DNA of 5,605 nucleotides, taken from NCBI GenBank assembly GCA_030045935.1, contig JASIEN010000498.1, forward strand, positions 1-5,605, written 5' to 3'. Below, piece by piece: positions 1-5,442 of the stretch (position 1 is its first letter; every line of letters begins with the position of its first letter). A program made the translations under genes and the position numbers. The stretch is from Candidatus Sulfotelmatobacter sp. (GTDB taxonomy: Bacteria; Acidobacteriota; Terriglobia; Terriglobales; Acidobacteriaceae). Under the pieces are notes generated by a model. The model was given only the letters and a program-made list of their open reading frames with translations, made no database searches and was not told where the DNA came from.

Positions 1-5
1 CAACT

Positions 6-377
6 GTGAAGCGGCGAATCGTAATCGACGGCAAGACTTACGAGGTCGAATACGACAGTCCCGACGGCACTTCTTCTTCTCCCTCGGCTATTGATCCAAT
101 TCAATCGCTGGTTCTCCCCACCCCGCCGGATCCAAGGGCCCGCCTGCAGTCGGACGTAAACGAATCTAAAGTCTGCCGCAGCCCCGTGGACGGCATCGTG
201 ACAAGGATCAAGGTCGAACCTGAAAAACAAATCACGCCTGGTGAGGTTCTTCTCGTTGTCGAAGCCATGAAGATGGAGAACGACATCACAGCACCTGCGG
301 CGGCGAAAGTCTCTTCGATAAATGTCAAGGCCGGCGATGCCGTGAAGGCGGGCCAGGTTTTAGTCGAATTCGAATGA
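6..377 (+). CDS. Biotin carboxyl carrier protein (biotinyl subunit of an acyl-CoA or oxo-acid carboxylase)
   Basis: Small (123 residue) carrier protein that would hold biotin covalently and swing carboxybiotin between a biotin carboxylase and a carboxyltransferase in the cytoplasm. The biotinyl domain spans about residues 56-122 and has the hallmark EAMKMEN motif, with Lys89 as the biotinylated residue. A second glycine turn (VKAGDAVKAGQ, 107-117) completes the lipoyl/biotinyl fold. Residues 1-18 (RIVIDGKTYEVE) match the N-terminal strand of methylmalonyl-CoA/oxaloacetate decarboxylase-type carriers. Residues 19-52 are a Ser/Pro-rich flexible linker. The start is GTG at 6; only five bases lie upstream, so its ribosome binding site cannot be seen and a start further left cannot be excluded. 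The partner subunits would be expected upstream, outside the window. Which acyl-CoA is carboxylated cannot be read from this subunit. Confidence 0.9.
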   Translation: MKRRIVIDGKTYEVEYDSPDGTSSSPSAIDPIQSLVLPTPPDPRARLQSDVNESKVCRSPVDGIVTRIKVEPEKQITPGEVLLVVEAMKMENDITAPAAAKVSSINVKAGDAVKAGQVLVEFE

Positions 378-389
378 GCGGAACGCTCA
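375..389 (+). other. Small perfect hairpin over the stop codon of the biotin carrier gene
   Basis: TGAGCG, loop GAA, CGCTCA: a 6-base-pair stem that includes the TGA stop (375-377). No run of T follows, so it is not a standard intrinsic terminator. It could slow 3' exonuclease decay or be chance. Confidence 0.3.
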
Positions 390-413
390 GGTTCATCGTC
401 TATTTCCAACCTC

Positions 414-429
414 TGTGACCGGCATCACA
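414..429. promoter_or_regulatory. CRP/FNR-family-like binding site (TGTGA-N6-TCACA)
   Basis: A perfect two-fold symmetric TGTGA CCGGCA TCACA lies in the non-coding gap between the biotin carrier gene and the ketosynthase gene. It matches both half-sites and the spacing of the core operator bound by Crp-type regulators. It is centred at about 421.5, roughly 40 bases upstream of the possible -10 box at 462-467. Whether the host regulator is a cAMP-binding Crp or another member of the superfamily cannot be told. Control of the downstream synthase/reductase gene is inferred from position only. Confidence 0.5.
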
Positions 430-461
430 TTCCGCCGTACGTTTCATCACTGAATGTTGTT

Positions 462-467
462 CATAAT
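462..467 (+). promoter_or_regulatory. Possible -10 box of the ketosynthase/reductase gene
   Basis: CATAAT matches five of six TATAAT positions and lies in the 378-601 gap, downstream of the CRP-like palindrome. No convincing -35 box sits 16-18 bases upstream (the bases there read ACGTTT), which would suit an activator-dependent promoter. The transcript would begin near 474 and carry a leader of about 130 bases if translation starts at 602. Nothing else is recognised in this gap. Confidence 0.3.
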
Positions 468-601
468 CCCACTACTCTCTTCTCAGCGGCGGCATGTGGC
501 GGTCGCGGCGCTTAACGCAGTCCTCCCCGGCTCAATTCAGGATTCGGTTGGCGCCTTCCGAGCAAGGCTACCAGGCTCCAACGCCGGAAAGAAGAATTGA
601 G

Positions 602-3307
602 ATGTTGTTAAAACCATTCGTCATCAACCGTCACGGCCGCCTGGTGTTCCCCTGCAATTTTTTCCCAGAACTTGATTTTTCAGTCTTCGAGTCTCCAAAG
701 CAGTTTGCGGCTGTGATTCGTCGCGATTTTGGCGAGAAAGCTCCCACTGAAACCGACATCGTGAGCCGGCTGCAAGACGGGACCTACCAGAATCGTTATG
801 AAATCTGCCGCGACCTCGCGCTGAACCTTTTCTGGGCCAACCGGTACATGTTTACGATGTACGAGAAGCGCCCCACGCGCTGGGCCGACCTGCCGCGCCA
901 GCGCGAAGATATTTTCCTGCCTTTATTCAAGCCGCGAGATGCGACAGCGATCATTACCGCGATCCAGGCCGGTTGCGAGGCGCTGCCCGCCCGCTGGGAT
1001 GACGAGCAGGAAGACAAAATCTTTCACATTCTGCTGAACGTATTCCGCAACAAGCCCAGTGCGGGCGGCGAACTCCGCGCCATCAAGCCCACGGTTGCGG
1101 AAATCCTGGCGAATCCATCGAACCTCACCTACCGGCTGCTGAACTACGATCGCGATTATCTCCGCTACACCTACGACGACGTCATCGACTGCATTCATCC
1201 TGTACCCGAACTGGAAGCGCTGATGCGGCAAGGTATGATCCTGCACAACCAGTATCCCTGGGATCCGGCCTCAGGCAGCCGCGCGAAAGTGGGCGAGTTA
1301 CGCGACGACGATTACGTCGTCGCCTACTATCCTAGAAACAACGAAGTCCTGCAGTTTCTTCGCCGACTCAAGGAAGATGAGTACACCTCGCGGCCACGCC
1401 TAAAACTCTCCCGCTTCGAGCTGCCGGAAACTCTGGCCTTGAGTGAACCAATCAAGCCGTACCCTCCCGTCAGAGTAAGCGAAAGCTTCCGAGTATTGCC
1501 GCGAATTGAGGCCATCTCAGTCTACGAAGGAGAGATCCCTTGCACCAACGCCGATCTCATCAGCAACCATGCGTACTGCTGGTCGCGCATGACCGCCGAG
1601 GAAATTGCGGCAAAGACCGGCATCGAGCGCCGTGCCTATACCGAACTTACGCTTGAGCAGATGTCGCTTCTCGCAGCCCACCAGGCGCTGGCAAAGTCCG
1701 GCAGAAAGCCCGAAGAAATCGGCGCAGTGCTGTTTTGCAGTTGCACCAGCACGCGCCTGATTCCTTCCGTTGCCTGCTGGCTTTCGGGCGAGCTGGGACT
1801 TGCACAGACGCACAATTCCTCCGATATCACTGCTGCTTGCGCAGGCATGCCCTACGGTCTGTCGGAAGCAATCCGGCTGCTTCAGGAAATCGAGCGGCCG
1901 GTGCTCCTAGTGTGCGCTGAAAAATTTTCGGACAAAATCGGTACCGTGCGCACCTCGCGCATGATCTTCGGCGATGGAGCGGCTGCGGTGATCATCGCGC
2001 CTGCTCCCGAGGGCGCTGATTCTGACGTCGAGATCGTGCAAACCTTCGCCAGCGGCCCATGGTCAGAGGTGAATTCCATCATCTGGCCCAATCCCGAGTT
2101 CGACAATAACATCACGGTCTATGGTCCCGAAGTGAAGGCTCTGGCTCGCCGCTATCTCGTGCAGATGATGGGCGAGCTTAAGACGCTGCCGCATCCCAAC
2201 GGTGGTGATGGCTGCCTGATGGATGCCGTCGACATCGTCGTTCCCCATCAGGCAAACAAAACCATGGTCGCCGATCTTTCGAAGGCGGCAGGTGTCAGCG
2301 AGGACAAACTCTATTTCAACATTGAACGCGTCGGAAACACTTCTTCCGCAAGCATCCTGCTGGCGGTACACGACGCCGTGCGCGAAGGCCGCATCGATCG
2401 GCCCATGCGTGTTTTTGCGCCGGGTTTTGGCGCGGGCGCCGTCGGCGGCTATGCCGTCATGCGCATTGACCCCGCGGTAGTAGCTATCAACTCTCAGGAG
2501 GCGAATACGGTCATGGCAAACTTAGAAAACAATGCCAGCAATGGGCACACTGGGCACAACGGATGGGGATCGCTCAAAGGCAGAGTCGCTCTGGTAACGG
2601 GGGCTTCGCGCGGCATCGGACGCGCCATCGCCATCGAACTCGCGTGCCGCGGCGCAAATATAGCGCTCGACTACCGCTCCGATAGTGTCCACGCGGAAAG
2701 CGCCGCGGCTGAAATCCGCGAGATGGGCGTCGAATGCGTCCTGATTAAGGGCGACATCTCTCAAAAGGGCGAGGCCCAACGCGTTGTGAAAGAGGTGCTC
2801 GACAAATGGCACCGCCTCGACATCCTGGTCAACAATGCCGGCATCACGCGTGATCGCACCATGCGCAAGATGACCGACGACGACTGGGCACAAGTGATTA
2901 ATGTCAACTTGAACGGCACATTCTATTGCACCAGCGCCGCTCTGCCCGCCATGATCAACCAGCGCTTCGGACGCATCATCAATATCGCTTCCGTGGTCGG
3001 CCAGATGGGCGCGTTCGGCCAGGCAAACTACTCGGCCAGCAAGGGCGGCATCATCGCCTTTACAAAAACTCTCGCCCTGGAAATGGCCAAGTTCAACATC
3101 ACCGCGAACTCTATCGCTCCAGGATTTACCTCTACCGAAATGGTCGACGCCATTCCGGAAGAAATCTCATCTTCGATCAAAGCCAAAATTCCACTTGGTC
3201 GTTTTGCGACGCCCGAGGAGATCGCCAGAGCCGCCGCCTTCCTCGCCGCCGACGCCGATTACATGACCGGCCAGGAACTGAACATCAACGGCGGATATCA
3301 CATGTAG
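602..3307 (+). CDS. Three-part protein: unknown N-terminal region, ketoacyl synthase III, PhaB/FabG-type 3-ketoacyl reductase
   Basis: One uninterrupted frame of 901 residues (numbered from ATG 602). Residues 1-294 match no family I recognise and are rich in aromatic and charged residues. Residues 299-624 are a ketoacyl synthase III (FabH-like thiolase fold): Cys413 in DITAACAG, His549 in VPHQAN and Asn579 in RVGNTSS form the triad, and FGDGAAA (456-462) is the usual glycine loop. Residues 658-901 are a short-chain reductase: cofactor loop TGASRGIG (666-673), NNAG (744-747), Asn769, Ser797, Tyr810, Lys814 and a PhaB-like end, NGGYHM. Arg670 and Arg692 suggest NADPH. Predicted chemistry is decarboxylative condensation of an acyl-CoA with a malonyl thioester, then reduction of the 3-keto group. 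ATG 602 is preferred because a weak GAAAGAAG site precedes it and protein-like composition begins there. ATG 494 is in frame but adds 36 Arg/Ser/Pro/Gln-rich residues without a ribosome binding site. The reductase may also be made separately from ATG 2513. Confidence 0.85.
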   Translation: MLLKPFVINRHGRLVFPCNFFPELDFSVFESPKQFAAVIRRDFGEKAPTETDIVSRLQDGTYQNRYEICRDLALNLFWANRYMFTMYEKRPTRWADLPRQREDIFLPLFKPRDATAIITAIQAGCEALPARWDDEQEDKIFHILLNVFRNKPSAGGELRAIKPTVAEILANPSNLTYRLLNYDRDYLRYTYDDVIDCIHPVPELEALMRQGMILHNQYPWDPASGSRAKVGELRDDDYVVAYYPRNNEVLQFLRRLKEDEYTSRPRLKLSRFELPETLALSEPIKPYPPVRVSESFRVLPRIEAISVYEGEIPCTNADLISNHAYCWSRMTAEEIAAKTGIERRAYTELTLEQMSLLAAHQALAKSGRKPEEIGAVLFCSCTSTRLIPSVACWLSGELGLAQTHNSSDITAACAGMPYGLSEAIRLLQEIERPVLLVCAEKFSDKIGTVRTSRMIFGDGAAAVIIAPAPEGADSDVEIVQTFASGPWSEVNSIIWPNPEFDNNITVYGPEVKALARRYLVQMMGELKTLPHPNGGDGCLMDAVDIVVPHQANKTMVADLSKAAGVSEDKLYFNIERVGNTSSASILLAVHDAVREGRIDRPMRVFAPGFGAGAVGGYAVMRIDPAVVAINSQEANTVMANLENNASNGHTGHNGWGSLKGRVALVTGASRGIGRAIAIELACRGANIALDYRSDSVHAESAAAEIREMGVECVLIKGDISQKGEAQRVVKEVLDKWHRLDILVNNAGITRDRTMRKMTDDDWAQVINVNLNGTFYCTSAALPAMINQRFGRIINIASVVGQMGAFGQANYSASKGGIIAFTKTLALEMAKFNITANSIAPGFTSTEMVDAIPEEISSSIKAKIPLGRFATPEEIARAAAFLAADADYMTGQELNINGGYHM
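2478..2483 (+). other. Out-of-frame TAGTAG just after the synthase domain (possible fossil stop)
   Basis: A tandem TAGTAG lies in the frame one base later than the one translated, 12 bases after the last codons typical of a ketosynthase III end (VMRIDP). A run of four C at 2470-2473 precedes it. Removing one C would make the synthase end Asp-Pro-Arg-stop-stop. This suggests that the two domains were separate genes joined by a +1 slip in a C run, or that the base call in that run is wrong. Confidence 0.45.
2496..2501 (+). promoter_or_regulatory. Internal Shine-Dalgarno sequence before the reductase domain
   Basis: AGGAGG, a full anti-Shine-Dalgarno match, lies 11 bases upstream of the in-frame ATG at 2513, inside the long fused frame. 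The codons around it encode a linker rather than a folded domain, so the match is not forced by protein constraint. It implies that the reductase was, or still is, translated on its own. Confidence 0.55.
2513..3307 (+). CDS. Probable separately initiated 3-ketoacyl (acetoacetyl-CoA-type) reductase, nested in the fused frame
   Basis: Starting at ATG 2513 gives a 264-residue short-chain dehydrogenase, close to the usual 245-250 of FabG/PhaB plus an N-terminal tail of about 20 residues rich in Asn, Gly and His. In this numbering the Rossmann loop TGASRGIG is at 29-36, NNAG at 107-110, and the catalytic residues are Asn132, Ser160, Tyr173 and Lys177. The C-terminus NGGYHM closely resembles the NGGLHM end of PhaB acetoacetyl-CoA reductases, while the central part also fits FabG. 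The role would be NADPH-dependent reduction of a 3-ketoacyl-CoA or -ACP to the 3-hydroxy form. It is given separately because AGGAGG precedes it and the upstream domain seems to have lost its own stop. If the sequence is correct, the reductase may exist both fused and free. Confidence 0.5.
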   Translation: MANLENNASNGHTGHNGWGSLKGRVALVTGASRGIGRAIAIELACRGANIALDYRSDSVHAESAAAEIREMGVECVLIKGDISQKGEAQRVVKEVLDKWHRLDILVNNAGITRDRTMRKMTDDDWAQVINVNLNGTFYCTSAALPAMINQRFGRIINIASVVGQMGAFGQANYSASKGGIIAFTKTLALEMAKFNITANSIAPGFTSTEMVDAIPEEISSSIKAKIPLGRFATPEEIARAAAFLAADADYMTGQELNINGGYHM

Positions 3308-3350
3308 AACCACACAGTGGAAGCGGCCGCAAGGCGAACAAAGGTTTCGC

Positions 3351-3380
3351 TTGACGCGCAATGTACTAATACACTATAAC
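3351..3380 (+). promoter_or_regulatory. Sigma-70-type promoter of the GntR regulator operon
   Basis: TTGACG (3351-3356; five of six consensus) and TATAAC (3375-3380; five of six) are 18 bases apart. Transcription would start near 3387, about seven bases before the ATG at 3394, so the message would be nearly leaderless and lack a Shine-Dalgarno sequence. The -10 box lies inside the inverted repeat at 3366-3393, so a protein bound there would block polymerase. Confidence 0.65.
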
Positions 3381-3393
3381 ACTAGTGTATTAG
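3366..3393. promoter_or_regulatory. Operator-like perfect inverted repeat abutting the GntR start codon
   Basis: Left arm CTAATACACTA (3366-3376), spacer TAACAC (3377-3382), right arm TAGTGTATTAG (3383-3393): an 11-base perfect inverted repeat. An inner 10-base palindrome, ACACTAGTGT (3379-3388), and a direct copy of ACACTA at 3371 and 3379 add further half-sites. It overlaps the -10 box and expected transcription start, and its last base precedes the ATG. Self-repression by the encoded YtrA-type regulator is the natural reading. GntR operators usually carry GT/AC half-sites around a TA, as here. Confidence 0.75.
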
Positions 3394-3807
3394 ATGTCAG
3401 CCAAAACCAACTCGCACGCTTTCCGCTTCCTCCTCGACCTGCACAGCGGTGTCCCCGTTTACCGCCAGCTCATCGATCAGGTCCGCGGCGGCATAGCTCT
3501 GGGCTCGCTCGGCGCCGGCGACCAGCTTCCTACCGTGCGCCAGCTTGCTGTCGATCTCGCCATCAATCCCAACACCGTAATGCGCGCCTATCGTGAACTT
3601 GAACTCGGCGGCCTGCTCGAGACCCACCAGGGGACGGGAACATTCATCGCTAAGAAAAAAGTGGAGAAAAGAGAAGCCGAGCGCGAGCGCCAGCTTTCCC
3701 AACTGGCCACTGAAACCGCAGCCCGGGCCGGCGCAGCCGGATTCACCGTTGAAGAACTGCTCGAACGTTTATCGGAATTATCGCCACAAGCGGCGAGAAG
3801 GAGATAG
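3394..3807 (+). CDS. GntR-family transcriptional regulator, YtrA subfamily
   Basis: DNA-binding repressor of 137 residues. The winged helix-turn-helix covers about residues 18-86: SGVPVYRQLIDQV begins the first helix, GDQLPTVRQLAVDLAINPNT holds the recognition region, and GTGTFIA (80-86) is the wing. Only a short, highly charged helical tail follows (about 90-133, Lys/Glu/Arg-rich then ELLERLSEL), probably for dimerization. This short C-terminus without an effector domain defines the YtrA type. The start ATG directly follows the operator repeat, and homology to the family begins within 15 residues, so no earlier start is needed. The stop at 3805-3807 lies two bases before the slipin gene and overlaps its ribosome binding region, so the two genes are almost certainly co-transcribed. 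The inducing signal is unknown; YtrA-type regulators usually control ABC transporters, and none is seen here. Confidence 0.92.
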   Translation: MSAKTNSHAFRFLLDLHSGVPVYRQLIDQVRGGIALGSLGAGDQLPTVRQLAVDLAINPNTVMRAYRELELGGLLETHQGTGTFIAKKKVEKREAERERQLSQLATETAARAGAAGFTVEELLERLSELSPQAARRR

Positions 3808-3809
3808 TC

Positions 3810-4679
3810 ATGTTGAGAATCGACTTCGGTTCGATCAGCAGCATCGGAAGAGCGCTCTTTATTATTTGTCTGTTAGCAGGCGCAATTGTTACCGCGGCCA
3901 CAAGAAATTCCGCTGGTGTCATTTGCGGCGCGCTTCTCGGCATCTATCTCCTGTTCGCGATCAAGGTTGTGAACCAATGGGAGAAGGTCGCCGTTTTGCG
4001 CCTGGGCCGTTATGTCGGCCTGCGCGGTCCCGGAATTTTCCACATCATTCCGGTCATCGAAACTCTCAGTCCTTATGTCGATCAGCGCGTGCGTGTCGCC
4101 AATGTTTCCGCGGAATCCACGCTGACTCGCGATACTGTGCCCGTCAATGTCGACGCTATTGTCTTCTGGCTGGTGTGGAACGCAGAAAAATGCATTCTCG
4201 AAGTCGAGGACTTTATTCAGGCGATCAACATGAGCGCGCAGACCGCGCTGCGCGAATCGATCGGCCGCCACGAGCTTGCGCAGATGATCACCGAGCGTGA
4301 AACTCTCGGCCGTGAACTGCAACGCATTCTTGATGAGAAAACGAATCCCTGGGGCATCACGGTGCAATCAGTCGAAATTCGCGATGTGCGAATCCCGCAG
4401 GGACTCGAAGACGCCATGTCTCGCCAGGCACAGGCCGAACGCGAACGTCAGGCCCGTATCATCCTGGGCCAGGCCGAAACTGAAATTTCGAACAGTTTCG
4501 TCCAGGCGTCAACGGCGTACGAACAGAATCCCACGGCGCTGCACCTGCGCGCCATGAACATGCTGTATGAAGCCATCAAAGAGCGCGGATCGATGGTGAT
4601 CGTGCCGTCCTCTGCCGTCGAGACCATGGGCCTCGGGGGCAGTTTAGCAACTGCATCACTCGGCGGAGCGAAACCTTGA
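3810..4679 (+). CDS. Slipin (stomatin-like SPFH-domain membrane protein)
   Basis: Membrane-anchored SPFH protein of 289 residues, a usual length for bacterial slipins. Two hydrophobic stretches (about 13-30 and 35-52) form the membrane anchor. The SPFH domain then runs from about residue 53 to 200: EKVAVLRLGRY, RGPGIFHIIPVIE, the loop LRESIGRHELAQMITERE (147-164) and WGITVQSVEIRDVRIP (181-196) are all stomatin signatures. An Ala/Glu/Arg/Gln-rich coiled coil (about 203-240) precedes the C-terminal oligomerization segment. Such proteins form ring-like oligomers that organise membrane microdomains. GAAGGAGA (3797-3804), overlapping the regulator's stop codon, is a strong ribosome binding site six to seven bases before the ATG, which points to translational coupling. 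An NfeD-type partner, common beside bacterial slipins, is not present within the window. The specific role here is not known. Confidence 0.92.
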   Translation: MLRIDFGSISSIGRALFIICLLAGAIVTAATRNSAGVICGALLGIYLLFAIKVVNQWEKVAVLRLGRYVGLRGPGIFHIIPVIETLSPYVDQRVRVANVSAESTLTRDTVPVNVDAIVFWLVWNAEKCILEVEDFIQAINMSAQTALRESIGRHELAQMITERETLGRELQRILDEKTNPWGITVQSVEIRDVRIPQGLEDAMSRQAQAERERQARIILGQAETEISNSFVQASTAYEQNPTALHLRAMNMLYEAIKERGSMVIVPSSAVETMGLGGSLATASLGGAKP

Positions 4680-4703
4680 CAGATCGAACTGGAATGCACC
4701 GAT

Positions 4704-4709
4704 AAGGAG
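4704..4709 (+). promoter_or_regulatory. Ribosome binding site of the ExbD-like gene
   Basis: AAGGAG lies seven bases before ATG 4717 and fixes this start. The 37-base gap after the slipin stop contains no terminator, so read-through from the slipin gene is expected. Confidence 0.7.
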
Positions 4710-4716
4710 TAAGAAC

Positions 4717-5385
4717 ATGAGGAACATGATTGCAGTATGGCTCGTAGTGCTGGGCGTGGCCGGTGCAGCGTTTGCGCAATCACCGCTGCAGCGCGGGATT
4801 CACGTTGAGCTGGCGGTTACGACCGGGGCAGGAATGCTGCCGGATGCGGATAGCCCGGATGCTTGGGTTGTAACTATAACCGCAAACGGCGATTTGTATT
4901 TTGGAGAAGAACCCGTCACTCCCGAGAGCTTGCTTGAAACGATGAACAATCGCGGTCACAACCGTGAACGGCAGCTCTATATAAAGGCTGACGCCGGGTC
5001 TCCTCTCGACAGCCTGAAAGATGTTCTCGAGGTTGCGCATCGGGCGCGCTTCTGGCGGGTTTTTCTGCTGACCGCTTTGCCGGCGCCACCACCATCACTC
5101 CCCATACCTCCCGCCGGAATACCACTGTGGGTTAAGCTGGAATCCAGGTCAGCATCGGTGGTTGTTCGTATCGATCCCGGTCAGGGATCTCCTACTCTGA
5201 CCGTGAACAACCAAAAGGTTGCTCTTAAGGGACTTCAGCACGTATTAGAGCAGGCCTTGCAGAACCAGAGCGATCGAGTCGTTTTGTTAAGAGCGGGCCA
5301 GGTTCCGTTTGCAGACTTGGCTCACGTGGTCGACGTGTGCGATATGTCCGGAGCCAAGCCGCTATTGGGCGAACCGGAACTGTGA
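4717..5385 (+). CDS. Exported protein with two ExbD/TolR-like periplasmic domains
   Basis: Protein of 222 residues. Residues 1-20 are a clean signal peptide: Arg near the start, a hydrophobic core and AFA before Gln21. Residues about 48-120 resemble the periplasmic half of ExbD/TolR: VTITANGDLYFGEEPVT, then an LLETM helix, QLYIKADAGSPLDSLKDVLEVAHRARFWRVFLLTA. A Pro-rich hinge (121-135) leads to a weaker second copy, about 138-215: VVVRIDPGQGSPTLTVNNQKVAL, then LQHVLEQALQ, RVVLLRAGQVPFADLAHVVDVCDMSGA. ExbD and TolR normally have an N-terminal membrane helix with an Asp essential for using the proton gradient. That helix is absent, so this protein would not act in an ordinary ExbB-ExbD motor. 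It probably sits free in the periplasm or bound to the outer face of the membrane. It is co-oriented with the slipin gene 37 bases away. The family call rests on fold-like sequence pattern, not on a search. Confidence 0.7.
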   Translation: MRNMIAVWLVVLGVAGAAFAQSPLQRGIHVELAVTTGAGMLPDADSPDAWVVTITANGDLYFGEEPVTPESLLETMNNRGHNRERQLYIKADAGSPLDSLKDVLEVAHRARFWRVFLLTALPAPPPSLPIPPAGIPLWVKLESRSASVVVRIDPGQGSPTLTVNNQKVALKGLQHVLEQALQNQSDRVVLLRAGQVPFADLAHVVDVCDMSGAKPLLGEPEL

Positions 5386-5388
5386 GCG

Positions 5389-5416
5389 GCGGAGAATTGC
5401 TCATATTTCTCTCCGC
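5389..5416 (+). other. Hairpin between the ExbD-like gene and the next gene
   Basis: GCGGAGA (5389-5395) pairs with TCTCCGC (5410-5416) across a 14-base loop in the 57-base gap. No T run follows, so it is a weak terminator candidate at best. It may instead mark RNA processing between cistrons or be chance. Confidence 0.3.
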
Positions 5417-5442
5417 GGTAAGACGAGCACGGAGGAGGGGTT

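Noticed and set aside
494..601. ATG at 494 as the start of the long synthase/reductase frame
   Set aside because: No ribosome binding site precedes it and the 36 added residues are Arg/Ser/Gln/Pro-rich and unlike the protein that follows. ATG 602 is preferred, but 494 is not excluded.
2522..2893. A 123-codon - strand frame opposite the reductase
   Set aside because: It lies wholly opposite a clear short-chain reductase, shows no domain and has no promoter or ribosome binding site; high-GC coding DNA produces such mirror frames.
3321..3352. Possible terminator hairpin after the reductase (AAGCG with CGCTT, or GCGAA with TTCGC)
   Set aside because: The stems are only five base pairs, compete with each other, and no T run follows. 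The GCGGCCGC palindrome inside is likely chance in GC-rich DNA.
3593..4300. A 235-codon + strand frame overlapping the regulator and the slipin
   Set aside because: It is rich in Arg, Ser, Cys and His as expected of an out-of-frame reading, has no ribosome binding site, and overlaps two well-supported genes in other frames.
3873..4367. A 164-codon - strand frame opposite the slipin
   Set aside because: Mirror of a strongly conserved SPFH coding region with no recognisable motif of its own.
4676..4706. TTGACA at 4676-4681 overlapping the slipin stop as a -35 box for a separate promoter
   Set aside because: No good -10 box follows at 16-18 bases; the nearest candidate, GATAAG at 19 bases, is weak. 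Co-transcription with the slipin is simpler.
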